A stretch of 64,000 bases of DNA from Bifidobacterium sp. ESL0775 (GCF_029395475.1 NZ_CP113917.1:620001-684000); one strand, 5' to 3'. Shown: positions 44,183 to 54,362, numbered from the stretch's first letter. The notes: generated from the letters alone by a model not told the origin. Numbers and translations: made by a program.

Positions 44183-45214
44183 GTGGGCAAAAAACGGCAT
44201 ATCCTTCATGGTTTCACGCGCTTTGTCTGCGGCCTGATCGCTTGGGTGTGCTTGCTGGCCGCGTTGCTGGGCACCGTGTCGCGTCAGCTTCCCGAAGAGC
44301 TGCAATCATTGCCTTACGTGCCCGTGGTCGTGGCGTTCACCCCATGGTTCGCCCTGCTTGGCCTGGTGGCGCTGGTCTTGGCGTTGGCCTCGCGAAAATG
44401 GATCGCGGCGTTGCTGTCGTTGCTTTGCCTTGGTCTGCAGGGTTGGTGGCAATACTCGTATTTCGTGCCGCAAAACCATCTTGACGACGCGGCGGTTCAA
44501 GCCGTGAGTGGCAACCGGGCGAATACCGGCGATGGCTACGCGCGGGTGATGACCGCGAACGTCTACAAAGGCCGGGCGTCGGCGAAGGCGATCGTCGAGG
44601 CCGTGCGCGACCAGCGGGTGGAGGTGCTGGCGATGCAGGAGACCACCAGCCCATTCATTCACGCGCTCAAGGCCGAGGGCATCAACGACTACCTGCCCTA
44701 TTTCCAAGTCGCCTCTTCGGACCACAAATACGGCAATGCGCTGTTTTCCGCCACCCCATTGGATTCGCCCAATGACGACGATGTCGATTCCAGCGCCTCG
44801 TTCATGCCGGGCGGCACGGTTTCGTTTGGCAGCGCCAAGACGCCGATTCGTTTTGTTTCGGTCCATACCACTTCGCCCAAGCCGGGTTATTGGGGGAAGT
44901 GGCGCACCTCGCTGGACGAGGTGGCCGCGTTGCGCTCGCATAAGGACACCAAATATGTGCTGATGGGTGATTTCAACGCCACCACCGACCACACGCCGTT
45001 CCGCAACGTGCTGGGCACGCGCTTCCATGACGCGGCCCAAAGCGCCGGCCGCGGGTTCGTGTTCAGTTGGCCGGCGGATATACCCCATTTCCCCAAATTC
45101 GCGGGCATTGACCATATCGTGCTCGACCAGGGCATCGTCGCCGGGCAGGTCGGCACGTTGCCGATTCCGGGGTCGGACCATGCCGCGTTGCTGGCCACCA
45201 TCGCCGTGCAATGA
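44183..45214 (+). CDS. Membrane-anchored endonuclease/exonuclease/phosphatase-family protein
   Basis: A 343-residue protein. Residues about 10-90 carry three membrane helices; the rest is an EEP domain: MTANVYKG (about 120), the Mg-binding Glu in AMQETTSP, LMGDFNATTDHTPF and the final IDHIVLD...GSDHAAL with catalytic Asp/His. The catalytic domain probably faces the outside. EEP enzymes cut nucleic acids or phosphoesters (lipids, inositol); the substrate here is not known. It starts at GTG 44183, 37 bases after the tRNA. Confidence 0.85.
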   Translation: MGKKRHILHGFTRFVCGLIAWVCLLAALLGTVSRQLPEELQSLPYVPVVVAFTPWFALLGLVALVLALASRKWIAALLSLLCLGLQGWWQYSYFVPQNHLDDAAVQAVSGNRANTGDGYARVMTANVYKGRASAKAIVEAVRDQRVEVLAMQETTSPFIHALKAEGINDYLPYFQVASSDHKYGNALFSATPLDSPNDDDVDSSASFMPGGTVSFGSAKTPIRFVSVHTTSPKPGYWGKWRTSLDEVAALRSHKDTKYVLMGDFNATTDHTPFRNVLGTRFHDAAQSAGRGFVFSWPADIPHFPKFAGIDHIVLDQGIVAGQVGTLPIPGSDHAALLATIAVQ

Positions 45215-45398
45215 CGGATGATAATCATGGTGGGTTTTCATGTTGAGGTGATTTGACCAAGTGATGTGGGCTTGTCTGGTTTTCGCGTCATTCCAATAAA
45301 AACGTGACACGGTATACATTCATCTACCTAGGTGGCTAAGATAGGGTGCAGGCAGTGAATGCCCGAACGTACAAGTGAGATTACAACGAGGAGTGCTC

Positions 45399-45599
45399 AT
45401 GGACGAGAAAACACTGGTGAGTAAGCTTTCCCAGGTGAATACCATTACTGATTTGCAGGCTGTCGCCAAGGAATATGGCAAGCCGCTGACTGTCGAGCAG
45501 GCTGATAGGGGATTGAACCGCCTGTTCAAGGCCGAGAATGATACGGGCGAACTGATGGGTGATACCGTGGCCAAGGCTGCCAAGGACATCTTCGGCTGA
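45399..45599 (+). CDS. 66-residue small protein, Nif11-leader-like
   Basis: ACGAGGAG lies just before ATG 45399. The small protein has two helical parts (LVSKLSQVNTITDLQAVAKE, then YGKPLTVEQADRGLNRLF) and an Ala/Gly/Asp tail (GDTVAKAAKDIFG). The spacing of hydrophobic residues and the AKEYGKPLTVEQA stretch recall Nif11-type leader peptides of RiPP natural products, but there is no double-glycine cleavage site and no modifying enzyme nearby. It could simply be a conserved small cytoplasmic protein. A strong terminator follows. Confidence 0.6.
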   Translation: MDEKTLVSKLSQVNTITDLQAVAKEYGKPLTVEQADRGLNRLFKAENDTGELMGDTVAKAAKDIFG

Positions 45600-45622
45600 G
45601 TTTCGCTCCGTTTGTTTTTATA

Positions 45623-45669
45623 AAAGTTTGGGCCTATCCGCTTACGATTAACGGATAGGCCCAAACTTT
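45623..45669. terminator. Bidirectional terminator, 18-bp perfect stem
   Basis: Arms 45623-45640 and 45652-45669 are exact reverse complements (core GTTTGGGCCTATCCG) with an 11-base loop, flanked by A-run and T-run. It serves the small protein gene on the plus strand and pntB on the minus strand. Confidence 0.85.
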
Positions 45670-45704
45670 ATTTATTTACTTTTCAACTGCTGTGCGCTCC
45701 GCGT

Positions 45705-47093
45705 TCACACCGCGTTGGAGATGGCCTCCACGCTGGCCTTCGCGTCGCCGAAGAGCATCGACGTGTTGTCGTTGAAGAACAGCGGGTTCTGCACGCCGGC
45801 GTAACCGGTGCCCATCGAGCGCTTCAGGACGACGACCTGCTTGGCTTCCCAGACGCGCAGCACGGGCATGCCGGCGATGGGGGAGTCGGGGTCGTTGTCC
45901 GCGGCGGGGTTGACGGTATCGTTGGCGCCGATCACAAGGACGACGTCGGTATCGGCGAAGTCGTCATTGATCTCGTCCATTTCCATGACGATATCGTAGG
46001 GGACCTTGGCCTCGGCCAGCAGCACGTTCATGTGGCCTGGCAGACGCCCTGCCACCGGATGGACGGCGAAGCGGACCTCGACACCCTGGGCGCGCAGCTT
46101 CTCGGACAAGGCCGCCACGGCCTGCTGGGCCTTGGCGACGGCCATGCCATAGCCGGGGGCGATGATGACCGAGTGTGCGTTCTTGAGCATTTCCGCCACG
46201 TCCGCGGCGGTGGTCTCGTGAACTTCACCGGTGATTTCCTTGGCATCGCCGGACTTGGCCGGCTTTTCGCCGAAACCACCCAAAATCACGGACATGAACT
46301 TGCGGTTCATGGCCTTGCACATCAGGTAGGAGAGGATGGCGCCGGAAGCGCCGACCAGCGAGCCGGTGATGATCAGCAGGTTGTTGTCGAGCATGAAGCC
46401 AGACGCGGCCGCGGCCCAACCCGAGTAGGAATTGAGCATCGAGATGACCACAGGCATGTCACCGCCGCCGATGGCCGCCACCATGTGCAGGCCAAGCAGC
46501 AGTGCGAGCACAGTCATGATGGCCAGAGGCCAGACCGATTGCGTCGGTATGAACCAGGCGATCATCGCGATCATCACGATGAGCACGATCAGGTTGATGA
46601 TGTTGTGACCGGGGATGATCAGCGGCTTCGATTTCATCTTGCCCGCCAGCTTCAGGTAGGCGATGATCGATCCGGTGAAGGTCACGGCGCCGATCAGCAC
46701 GCCGATGTAGATCTCGGCCAGATGTGCGCCGTTCGGGTTCTTCTCGGTGAGCCATGAGTTGTAGCCGATCAGCACCGCGGAAATGCCCACGAAGCTGTGG
46801 AGCATCGCGATCAGTTCCGGCATCTGCGTCATCTCGACGGTGCGTGCCTTCCAGATGCCGATGGAGGCGCCGACGATGAAGACCAGCGCAATCAGGAGGG
46901 CGGTCACCCAGACCGGGCGTGCGGAATCGACCAGCGCCAGGGCGATGGTGGCGACGATGGCGATGAACATGCCGATCATCCCCAGGATGTTGCCGCGACG
47001 GGCGGTCTCCTGCTTGGAAAGTCCGGCAAGGGAGAGGATGAAGAGCACTGCCGCCAGCAGGTAGGCGGATTGGGCAATGGATTCGAGTGTCAT
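45705..47093 (-). CDS. pntB: NAD(P) transhydrogenase subunit beta
   Basis: The membrane and NADP(H)-binding part of the proton-pumping transhydrogenase. Start ATG 47093 is chosen because the protein then aligns with known PntB N-termini ([15 protein letters not shown]); an ATG at 47105 would overlap pntA. About nine membrane helices (residues 1-270), then domain [16 protein letters not shown] (dinucleotide fold), [31 protein letters not shown] and [12 protein letters not shown]. 462 residues, full length. Co-transcribed with pntA. Confidence 0.93.
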   Translation of the reverse strand: MTLESIAQSAYLLAAVLFILSLAGLSKQETARRGNILGMIGMFIAIVATIALALVDSARPVWVTALLIALVFIVGASIGIWKARTVEMTQMPELIAMLHSFVGISAVLIGYNSWLTEKNPNGAHLAEIYIGVLIGAVTFTGSIIAYLKLAGKMKSKPLIIPGHNIINLIVLIVMIAMIAWFIPTQSVWPLAIMTVLALLLGLHMVAAIGGGDMPVVISMLNSYSGWAAAASGFMLDNNLLIITGSLVGASGAILSYLMCKAMNRKFMSVILGGFGEKPAKSGDAKEITGEVHETTAADVAEMLKNAHSVIIAPGYGMAVAKAQQAVAALSEKLRAQGVEVRFAVHPVAGRLPGHMNVLLAEAKVPYDIVMEMDEINDDFADTDVVLVIGANDTVNPAADNDPDSPIAGMPVLRVWEAKQVVVLKRSMGTGYAGVQNPLFFNDNTSMLFGDAKASVEAISNAV

Positions 47094-47097
47094 GATG

Positions 47098-48669
47098 TCA
47101 CGCATCCTTCCTGAACATGCTGAGCATTCGGTAAGTCACGAGGAACCCGCCGAACACGTTGATCGAGGCGATGGCCGCCGAAATCACGGCCAGCACCGTC
47201 ACCAGCGTATTGTTCGAGCCGATCTGCAGCAGCGAACCGATGAGGATGATGCCCGAGATGGCGTTCGTCTGGCTCATCAGCGGGGTGTGCAGCGAATGGG
47301 TGACATTCGACACGACGTAATACCCCACGAAAATCGCGAGGATGAAAATCGAGAACGTCATCAGAAGCTTCGTGTCGGCGAAGGCCAGCGCGATGGCGAG
47401 CAGAATGGCCGCAACTGCCGTGAGTATGGTGTTGCGCTTGCTCTTTTGCGCCTTGATCGCCGCGTCCTTGGCCTTGGCAGCCTCTTCCTGGGCTTTTTGC
47501 TCCTCGGGAGTCAGCTTTGGCTTATCGTCGGCCTTGGCTGCGGCGGACACCGCGACTTTGGGCGGCGGCCAAAGGATCTTGTCTTCCTTGGTCACGGTCA
47601 TGCCGCGTTGCACCTCGTCGTCGAGGTCGAGCGTGACATTGCCGTCCTTCTTCGGGGTCAAGAGTTTCATCAGGTTGACCACGTTGGTGCCGTACAGCTG
47701 CGAGGTCTGCTGGGGCATACGGCTGGCGAGATCGGTATAGCCGATGATGGTCACGCCGTTGTCGATGGTGATTTTCTTGCCGGGTTGCGTCAGCTCGCAA
47801 TCACCGCCACCGCTTGCCGCGAGATCGACAATCACCGAACCGGGCTTCATGCCAGCCACAGCATCCTTGGTGATGGTCAGGACACCCGCACCGCGCACCA
47901 AAGCGGTGGTGATGACGATATCGGCGTTGGCCGCTTCCTTGGTATACAAGGCCAGCGTCGCTTTCTCCTGATCCTCGCTCAGCGCCTTGGCGTAACCGGT
48001 GTCGGATTTCTCCTGCTGGGCGCCTTCGGCGCGCACGAATGTGGCACCAAGCGATTCGATCTGTTCCGCGGCTTCCGGGCGCACGTCGAAGGCGCGAACC
48101 TCGGCACCCATCGACGCGGCCGCGCCGATGGCGGCCAGACCTGCCACGCCGCCGCCGATGACGAAGACCTTGGCTGGAGCCGTTTTGCCAGCTGCGGTGA
48201 CCTGTCCGGCGAACATGCCGCCGTAGGATTCCGCGGCCTCGATGACGGCACGGTAGCCGGAAACGTTCGACATGGTCGAAAGCACGTCCAGCGACTGCGC
48301 TCGCGAGATGCGAGGCACGGCGTCGAGCGCGAGGGCGGTGATGTTGCGATGAGTCAGGATGTCGAGCAGCTTGCCGTTGCTCTGGGGCGTCAGACGCGAA
48401 ACCAGCATCGCGCCAGACTTCATCTGGGCGATCTCATCGGGCGTCGGGGTGTCGACGGTGACGACGATGTCAGCATTCCAGACATCTGCCGTTTGGCCGA
48501 TTGTTGCGCCCGCGTCCTCAAAATCCTTGTCGGAGAAACTCGCCTCTTCTCCGGCCGAAGTTTCGATGGAGACATCATAACCGAGCTTTTTCAGCTGGCC
48601 GACGGTTTTTGGCGTCGCCGCAACCAGCCTTTCACCCGGAGATATTTCCTTAGGTATTCCGATAATCAC
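47098..48669 (-). CDS. pntA: NAD(P) transhydrogenase subunit alpha (PntAA-PntAB fusion)
   Basis: The NAD(H)-binding part. Start GTG 48669 matches known N-termini ([19 protein letters not shown]) and has AGGAAAGGA upstream; the frame continues 13 codons earlier. Alanine dehydrogenase-like Rossmann domain with [20 protein letters not shown] at about 170-190, then a hydrophilic Ala/Lys-rich linker (about 385-415) and four C-terminal membrane helices. With pntB it couples proton movement to hydride transfer between NADH and NADP. Confidence 0.93.
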   Translation of the reverse strand: MIIGIPKEISPGERLVAATPKTVGQLKKLGYDVSIETSAGEEASFSDKDFEDAGATIGQTADVWNADIVVTVDTPTPDEIAQMKSGAMLVSRLTPQSNGKLLDILTHRNITALALDAVPRISRAQSLDVLSTMSNVSGYRAVIEAAESYGGMFAGQVTAAGKTAPAKVFVIGGGVAGLAAIGAAASMGAEVRAFDVRPEAAEQIESLGATFVRAEGAQQEKSDTGYAKALSEDQEKATLALYTKEAANADIVITTALVRGAGVLTITKDAVAGMKPGSVIVDLAASGGGDCELTQPGKKITIDNGVTIIGYTDLASRMPQQTSQLYGTNVVNLMKLLTPKKDGNVTLDLDDEVQRGMTVTKEDKILWPPPKVAVSAAAKADDKPKLTPEEQKAQEEAAKAKDAAIKAQKSKRNTILTAVAAILLAIALAFADTKLLMTFSIFILAIFVGYYVVSNVTHSLHTPLMSQTNAISGIILIGSLLQIGSNNTLVTVLAVISAAIASINVFGGFLVTYRMLSMFRKDA

Positions 48670-48902
48670 AGTTGTTCCTTTCCTGGGGCAGTGACGGCAA
48701 TGCATCACAACTGCAATACAACTTCTCTGTTGTCGTTGGTGTCCCTTCTTCGGGCACTTACACTTAACAGTATAGTCAGTTATTGCACGTTTGTATTAGA
48801 AACCAATATTTCACAATAAGCCAATCTTGCCGCAAAATGTTGGTTTTGCTTGCTACTCGAGATTAGACTGCTGATGCGCTGATGCGCTGAGGCGTTAAGC
48901 GG

Positions 48903-48977
48903 AGAGCCCTGTGGGCTCTACGTAGGTACTGGCCAAAACGTTAAGCAAGAAGTCCAGTGGACTTCTTGTAGTTTTGG
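48903..48977. terminator. Nested hairpins downstream of xseB
   Basis: AGAGCCC-TGT-GGGCTCT (48903-48919), then CAAGAAGTCC-AGT-GGACTTCTTG (48946-48968) enclosed by CCAAAAC/GTTTTGG (48933-48939, 48971-48977). They probably end xseB transcription on the minus strand, upstream of pntA. The rest of the 339-base gap 48670-49008 holds the pntA promoter region and a short GCTGATGC tandem stutter near 48870-48890; no gene is seen. Confidence 0.5.
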
Positions 48978-49008
48978 TGAGCGCGATGCTCGAGCGCGAA
49001 ATATTGAC

Positions 49009-49344
49009 TTACTCCAAATTAGACTGAGTTCCAGCCGTCGCTGCAGTGGACTGCTGCTCGGCTTCGGCGTTCTCGAGTTTCGTGCGCACCTCGTTCAGGA
49101 GGCTTTGCGCACGCTTGGCCAGCGCCTCGCCGATTTCCCACTGGTGCATCGACTGGTCGAGGTTCAGCCCACCGGCCTCCAACGCCTGCACCGCTTTGAT
49201 GAGGTTGTCGCGCGCCTCTTCGTAAGGCATCTTTGCGATCTGGTCGCGTTCCTTGTCGGTGAGGCTTGAGGCGGGGGTGTCCGCAGGCTTTGCCGTGGAG
49301 GTTTCAGCCTTGTCGTCTTTTGAATCGTTGGTTGTCGTTGCCAT
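49009..49344 (-). CDS. xseB: Exodeoxyribonuclease VII small subunit
   Basis: A 111-residue partner of XseA; exonuclease VII degrades single-stranded DNA. Conserved helical hairpin YEEARDNLIKAVQALEAGG then NLDQSMHQWEIGEALAKRA (about 50-90). It carries an N-terminal Thr/Ser/Lys/Asp-rich tail and a short C-terminal extension. AAGGACGC precedes ATG 49344. It lies 115 bases downstream of xseA. Confidence 0.93.
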   Translation of the reverse strand: MATTTNDSKDDKAETSTAKPADTPASSLTDKERDQIAKMPYEEARDNLIKAVQALEAGGLNLDQSMHQWEIGEALAKRAQSLLNEVRTKLENAEAEQQSTAATAGTQSNLE

Positions 49345-49459
49345 GATGCGTCCTTATATAACTCTTGTTGTTTGGTTATTATTAAATGTTCGTTTTCGGA
49401 AGTTGAGTGTCATTGCCGCGGTTTCGATAGCGGATTGACGAAATCCCACTCCCTGTTTA

Positions 49460-50779
49460 TCAAGGTTTGACCGACTTGGCCTCTGTGACCACTTCGCCCT
49501 TCTTCAAGGTCAAAGTGAGCACATCGCCAGGGGAGACCGCCGTCGCGTCGTCCAGCACGTGGCCATTGGCCGCCTGCACCACCGCGTACCCACGATCGAG
49601 CGTGGATTGCGGGCTGAGAGCATTGAGGCTGGCATGCAGTTTCTCGACGGTCAGACTGGCGTCATCCACGAGCCGTGTCAATCCAAGCCGCATACGCTGC
49701 ACCGATTCGTCGAGGAAGCGCTGATGTGGCTCGAGCATGGTCTGCGGATGCGTGAGGCTCGGACGGCTGGCGTAGCCTTCGATGACGCGGATCTCGTTGT
49801 CGACGCGGGCTTTCACACGCATATTCATCTGTGCACGTGCGTTGGCGATAAGCTGCCATTGTTCGCGCACGTCCGGCACCACTTTCTTCGCCGCATCAGT
49901 TGGAGTAGAGGCGCGCAGGTCGGATGCCAAATCGATCAGCGTCCAGTCGTCCTCGTGGCCCACGGCAGAAATAATAGGAGTCTGACACGCTGCGGTGGCG
50001 CGCACCACGCCTTCGTCCGAGAATCCGATCAGGTCCTCGAAGCTGCCGCCGCCGCGCGCGACGATGATGACGTCGACTTCAGGGTCGGCGTCAAGTTTCT
50101 GGATGGCGGCGATGACGTCGGACGGGCACTGCACGCCTTGGACGTGGGCGTGAACGACCTTGAATTTCACGGCCGGCCAACGCAGGTTGACGTTGGTGAT
50201 GACATCGCCTTCCGCACGCGCTTGCGGGGCGCAAATCAAGCCTATGCATTTCGGGAATTCCGGAAGTTCGACCTTGTTTTCCTGATCAAAGAGCCCTTCG
50301 CCCTTGAGCTTCTTGCGCAGTTCGTCGATTTGCGCCTTGAGGTCGCCGGCGCCGATGCGACGAATGTCGTCGGCCACAAAGCTCAGACGGGTGGCCTTGA
50401 CCCAGATGTCCGGCTTGCCGTGGATGACCACGCGGTCGCCCTGATGGAAGTTCGAAGCCATCGCCACGAAGTTGCGGAAGCCCATCACGGAAATGGAGAT
50501 GTCCTCGAAATTATCGCGCAGGGTGATGTAGCCGGAACTGGCGCGGCGCATGTTGATTTCGACGATCTGCCCCTCAACCCACGACCCGGGCCAGCGCTTG
50601 ACGGCGTCGTGGTATTTCTGGCTGACCACACTGACCGGCCAGGGGTTCTCGGGCGTGGTGTCACGCGCCAGCCGCGGCAGCTGGTCCAGGGGTTTCGGGC
50701 CCTGCTCGGCCACGCCCGAACCATCCGCGAACCCTGGCTGGTTGGGCGCGGCTTGCCCGTATCTCGTATTGAATGCCAT
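49460..50779 (-). CDS. xseA: Exodeoxyribonuclease VII large subunit
   Basis: About 439 residues from ATG 50779 (GGAG upstream; the frame opens 19 codons earlier). N-terminal OB-fold for DNA (WVEGQIVEINMRRASSGYIT, then LRDNFEDISI), catalytic domain with IGLICAPQARAEGDVITNV, VDVIIVARGGGSFEDLIGFSD, ISAVGHEDDWTLIDLASDLR and ASTPTDAAKKVVPD, then a long helical region and a C-terminal segment. Operon with xseB. Confidence 0.94.
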   Translation of the reverse strand: MAFNTRYGQAAPNQPGFADGSGVAEQGPKPLDQLPRLARDTTPENPWPVSVVSQKYHDAVKRWPGSWVEGQIVEINMRRASSGYITLRDNFEDISISVMGFRNFVAMASNFHQGDRVVIHGKPDIWVKATRLSFVADDIRRIGAGDLKAQIDELRKKLKGEGLFDQENKVELPEFPKCIGLICAPQARAEGDVITNVNLRWPAVKFKVVHAHVQGVQCPSDVIAAIQKLDADPEVDVIIVARGGGSFEDLIGFSDEGVVRATAACQTPIISAVGHEDDWTLIDLASDLRASTPTDAAKKVVPDVREQWQLIANARAQMNMRVKARVDNEIRVIEGYASRPSLTHPQTMLEPHQRFLDESVQRMRLGLTRLVDDASLTVEKLHASLNALSPQSTLDRGYAVVQAANGHVLDDATAVSPGDVLTLTLKKGEVVTEAKSVKP

Positions 50780-50946
50780 GTCTCCACAATCCTCTTCATG
50801 AGGGACAAGAACCCATTTTCTTGAGGCGGATATCAAGATTTCCGGATCTGCGTCTGGACAAGTTTCGATGGCGTTCTCCGCGACACACCGGCGCCGAAAA
50901 CTTTGTGGTATTTCTCACAGTGAATTTCCGCACCATTCCGCCGTTA

Positions 50947-50994
50947 TTACTATATCTGGGGGAGAAACGCCGGACGTAACCCTAAATATAGTAT
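50947..50994. promoter_or_regulatory. Pair of NrdR-box-like sites upstream of nrdD
   Basis: Site 1, TTACTATATCTGGGGG (50947-50962), and site 2 read on the opposite strand, ATACTATATTTAGGGT (50979-50994), match each other at 13 of 16 positions and fit the 16-base NrdR-box pattern (ACACTATATCTTGTGT-like core CTATAT). The centres are 32 bases apart, about three helical turns, the spacing known for NrdR-controlled ribonucleotide reductase promoters. Site 2 also overlaps the palindrome CTAAATA-TAG-TATTTAG. The rest of 50780-51105 holds no gene. Confidence 0.75.
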
Positions 50995-51105
50995 TTAGAA
51001 CGTCGTATAGTGAGGGAAGACACAGAAAGTTACACGTGTGTGATTTCAACCATGTGATTTGTTGGCTTCAGTGTCGGATTCTTAGCAGTAAAGGAAGGAA
51101 TTGTG

Positions 51106-53502
51106 ATGCAGGCTCAGGTTCTGGATGCACCGGCAAAGCCGAGCGCGGCGACGAAGGCCGTGCTGGTTGAGAAGCGTGACGGGCGTATCGTCGATTTCGA
51201 CCCGGTGAACATCATCGCCGCGGTGAAGTCGGCCTTTAAGGATCTCAACAAAGAGGTTGGTCCCGAAGAGGAACAGATGATCCGCGATCTCGCCAATGGC
51301 ATCGAGGGCGAAGTCAAGGAGCGTTACGCCGGCCCGGCCAAGATCGAGGATATCCAGAGTCTTGTCGAGCATGGTCTGGTTGAGAACCATCTCTATGACG
51401 TGGCTCGCAACTACACGAACTATCGTTTGAATAAGGACATCGACCGCGCCAAGGCCACCGATATCAACGCCGCCGTCGACCGTTTGGTCAACAAGGACGA
51501 GACGCTGGTGCGCGAGAACGCCAACAAGGATTCCAACGTCTACGCTACGCAGCGTGACCTGCTCGCCGGCGCCGTTTCCAAGGCTTCCGCTTTCTCGATG
51601 CTCCCCAAGCGCGTCGCCAACGCCCACATGAAGGGCGACATCCACTTCCACGACGCCGATTATTCGCCGTTCACCGCCGAGACCAACTGCAGCCTGCCGA
51701 ATTTCGCCGACATGCTCCACAATGGTTTCGAGCTGGGCAACGCGATGATGGACACCCCGAAGTCCATCGGCACCGCCGCCACGCAGATCACGCAGATCAT
51801 CAAGGACATCGCGGGCGACCAGTACGGCGGCCAGACCGTCAACCGCGCCGACGAGATGCTCGACGAGTACGCCCGCAAGGACTACAGGAAGTTCCTTGAC
51901 CAGGCTCACACCATGATTCCGGATTCCATGCCAGAGGATGTGGCGCAGGAGATCGTCGACGGCCTCAAGGCCAACGAGCCCAAGACTCTGCACTTCGATG
52001 CCGACCGCAAGCCGATCCCGCAGGATGTTCCGTTCCACACGGACGTGCCGCGCATGGAGCAGATTCGTGAGATCTACGCCAAGATTATGACCCGCAAGTC
52101 CATCTACGACGCCATGCAGACCATGGAATACCAGATCAATTCCAACCGCGTCTCCAACGGCCAGACCCCGTTCGTCACCGTCGGCTTCGGCCTGGGCACC
52201 TCGTGGTTCTCCCGCGAGATCACTCGCTGCATTTTCCTGGTGCGTATCCTCGGCCTTGGTCGCGACCATCATACCGCGATCTTCCCGAAGCTTACCTACG
52301 CCATCAAGCACGGCATTAACTCCGAGCCCGGCGATCCGAACTACGACCTGAAGCAGCTCGCGCTCGAGTGCTCCACCAAGCGTATGTACCCCGACATCCT
52401 CTTCTACGAGAACCTCGTCAAGATCACCGGCTCCTTCAAGGCGCCGATGGGCTGCCGTTCCTTCCTGCCCGCCTGGACCAACCCGGACACCGGCAAGGAG
52501 GAAGAGGAAGGCCGCATGAACCTCGGCGTCGTCACCGTCAACATTCCGCGCATCGCGCTGGAATCCCGCGGCGACAAGGATCGCTTCTGGAAGATCTTCG
52601 ACGAGCGCATGGATGTCGCGCACGAAGCCATGCAGTTCCGCATCATGCGCTGCAAGCAGGCCAAGCCGATCAACGCCCCGACGCTTTATCGTTACGGTGC
52701 CTTCGGTCGTTTGGATGCCAACGACAACGTCGACCAGCTCTTCAACCGTGATCGCGCCACCGTTTCGCTCGGCTACATCGGCCTGTACGAAGCGACCAGC
52801 GTCTTCTACGGCAAGGATTGGATGACCGATCACAGCTGGGACGCGGAAGGCAAGGAGTTCGCGCTTTCCATCGTCAAGAAGATGAACGAGCTGTGCGCCA
52901 AGTGGGCCAAGGAAGAGGGCTATCACTATTCGCTCTATTCCACGCCCGCCGAGTCGTTGACCGACCGCTTCAACCGCATGGATCGCGAGAAGTTCGGCCG
53001 TGTGCCGGGAGTCACCGACCATGACTTCTACACCAACTCCTTCCACTATCCGGTCTGGCTTTCGCCGACCCCGATGGAGAAACTCGACTATGAGAAGGAC
53101 TTCCCGTATTACGCTTCGGGCGGGTTCATCAACTACTGCGAGTTCCCGACCCTGCAGACCAACCCGAAGGCGCTCGAGGCCGTGTGGGATTACGCCCACA
53201 ACATCGGCATCGGCTACCTCGGCACCAACACCCCGATCGACCACTGCTACGTTTGCGGTTTCGAGGGCGACTTCGAACCGACCGAGGAAGGCTTCAAGTG
53301 CCCCGAGTGCGGTAACTCAGACCCAGACAAGTGCAACGTCACCAAGCGCACCTGCGGCTACCTCGGCAACCCGGTGCAGCGTCCGATGGTGCACGGCCGT
53401 CACGAGGAGATCACGCACCGCGCCAAGCACATGAGCGGCGAGACCGGACATGTGATCCTGAAGGACGGCACCGAGCGCGAATGGTACGAAGAGGCCAAGT
53501 AG
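51106..53502 (+). CDS. nrdD: Anaerobic (class III) ribonucleoside-triphosphate reductase
   Basis: A glycyl-radical enzyme making deoxyribonucleotides from NTPs without oxygen. N-terminal ATP-cone (KRDGRIVDFDPVNIIAAVKS, about 16-36), the catalytic barrel, the C-terminal zinc site with four Cys (CYVCGFEGDFEP...CPECG) and the radical-bearing glycine in RTCGYLGNPVQRP (about 753). The start is ATG 51106 (AAGGAAGGAA upstream) rather than GTG 51103. 798 residues. nrdG follows after a hairpin. Confidence 0.96.
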   Translation: MQAQVLDAPAKPSAATKAVLVEKRDGRIVDFDPVNIIAAVKSAFKDLNKEVGPEEEQMIRDLANGIEGEVKERYAGPAKIEDIQSLVEHGLVENHLYDVARNYTNYRLNKDIDRAKATDINAAVDRLVNKDETLVRENANKDSNVYATQRDLLAGAVSKASAFSMLPKRVANAHMKGDIHFHDADYSPFTAETNCSLPNFADMLHNGFELGNAMMDTPKSIGTAATQITQIIKDIAGDQYGGQTVNRADEMLDEYARKDYRKFLDQAHTMIPDSMPEDVAQEIVDGLKANEPKTLHFDADRKPIPQDVPFHTDVPRMEQIREIYAKIMTRKSIYDAMQTMEYQINSNRVSNGQTPFVTVGFGLGTSWFSREITRCIFLVRILGLGRDHHTAIFPKLTYAIKHGINSEPGDPNYDLKQLALECSTKRMYPDILFYENLVKITGSFKAPMGCRSFLPAWTNPDTGKEEEEGRMNLGVVTVNIPRIALESRGDKDRFWKIFDERMDVAHEAMQFRIMRCKQAKPINAPTLYRYGAFGRLDANDNVDQLFNRDRATVSLGYIGLYEATSVFYGKDWMTDHSWDAEGKEFALSIVKKMNELCAKWAKEEGYHYSLYSTPAESLTDRFNRMDREKFGRVPGVTDHDFYTNSFHYPVWLSPTPMEKLDYEKDFPYYASGGFINYCEFPTLQTNPKALEAVWDYAHNIGIGYLGTNTPIDHCYVCGFEGDFEPTEEGFKCPECGNSDPDKCNVTKRTCGYLGNPVQRPMVHGRHEEITHRAKHMSGETGHVILKDGTEREWYEEAK

Positions 53503-53523
53503 TTCGGTAGTTTTGCAAACGCA

Positions 53524-53565
53524 AAAGTGAAGGCGGTTCATCGTTCGGTGTACCGCTTTTACTTT
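53524..53565 (+). other. Hairpin between nrdD and nrdG
   Basis: A 14-bp stem (53524-53537 with 53552-53565) with two G-T wobbles and a 14-base loop. It may lower transcription into nrdG or stabilise the nrdD message; nrdG's own start is 70 bases further on. Confidence 0.55.
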
Positions 53566-53633
53566 GCCTGAAAGTCCGTGTGGCCATCGTAAGGCCGAGA
53601 ATCAAGTCAAAAGTCAAGAAAAGGAAAGAGACG

Positions 53634-54362
53634 ATGGGAAAGCTGGCAGGCGGCAAGCTGCATGATTTCGCGGCGGGCGAGCAGAATCGCGGCCCTTGGA
53701 TTCCCACGGCCTACGCCAACAATCCGAAGGCGGGGCAGTGGACCAGCGGCAAACTGAGCCACGACATGATCGCCGACTACAAACCGCTGGTGATGACCGA
53801 CGGCGAAGGCATCCGCTGCTCCGTCTACGTTTCCGGCTGCCCGTTCCATTGCGTCGAATGCTTCAACGAATCCATCTGGGATTTCCAGGCCGGCCACCCG
53901 TATACACAGGATTTCGAGGATAAGGTCATCAAGGACCTGTCGCAAGGCGTCGTTCAAGGTATTACATATCTTGGCGGCGAGCCGTTGCTCAACACCGGCG
54001 TGCTGCTGAAGCTTTCCAAACGTATCCGCAAGGAATTCGGCCATAGCAAGGACATCTGGTGCTGGACCGGCTATACATGGGAAGAGCTGATGCGCTCCGG
54101 CGAAAGCGCCGACAAACTCGAGCTGCTGCGTTACGTTGATGTGTTGGTCGATGGCCGCTATATGAAGGACCACCACGATTCTCTGCTGCAATTCCGCGGT
54201 TCGAGCAACCAGCGCATTTTGGACGTGCCAGCTTCGTTGCGTGCGCACGACGAGACCAGAACAATCACGCCGGTTATCTGGCCGAAACTGCACGACCAGC
54301 ATCGTTTCATCCCCGAGGTCTATGGCAAGGATCGTTCCGCAGGCGAAGGTGCTGCCAGCTGA
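53634..54362 (+). CDS. nrdG: Anaerobic ribonucleotide reductase activating protein
   Basis: A radical-SAM enzyme that installs the glycyl radical on NrdD. The CX3CX2C iron-sulfur motif is in VSGCPFHCVECFNESIW (about 67-80), followed by the SAM-binding GITYLGGEPLLN. 242 residues from ATG 53634 (AAGGAAAGAG upstream); the N-terminal 40 residues are longer than in E. coli. Same unit as nrdD. Confidence 0.95.
   Translation: MGKLAGGKLHDFAAGEQNRGPWIPTAYANNPKAGQWTSGKLSHDMIADYKPLVMTDGEGIRCSVYVSGCPFHCVECFNESIWDFQAGHPYTQDFEDKVIKDLSQGVVQGITYLGGEPLLNTGVLLKLSKRIRKEFGHSKDIWCWTGYTWEELMRSGESADKLELLRYVDVLVDGRYMKDHHDSLLQFRGSSNQRILDVPASLRAHDETRTITPVIWPKLHDQHRFIPEVYGKDRSAGEGAAS

Noticed and set aside
47077..48819. 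580-residue plus-strand open frame
   Set aside because: Shadow of pntA on the minus strand; no recognisable domain.
51082..53244. 720-residue minus-strand open frame
   Set aside because: Shadow of nrdD, which has clear family motifs on the plus strand.
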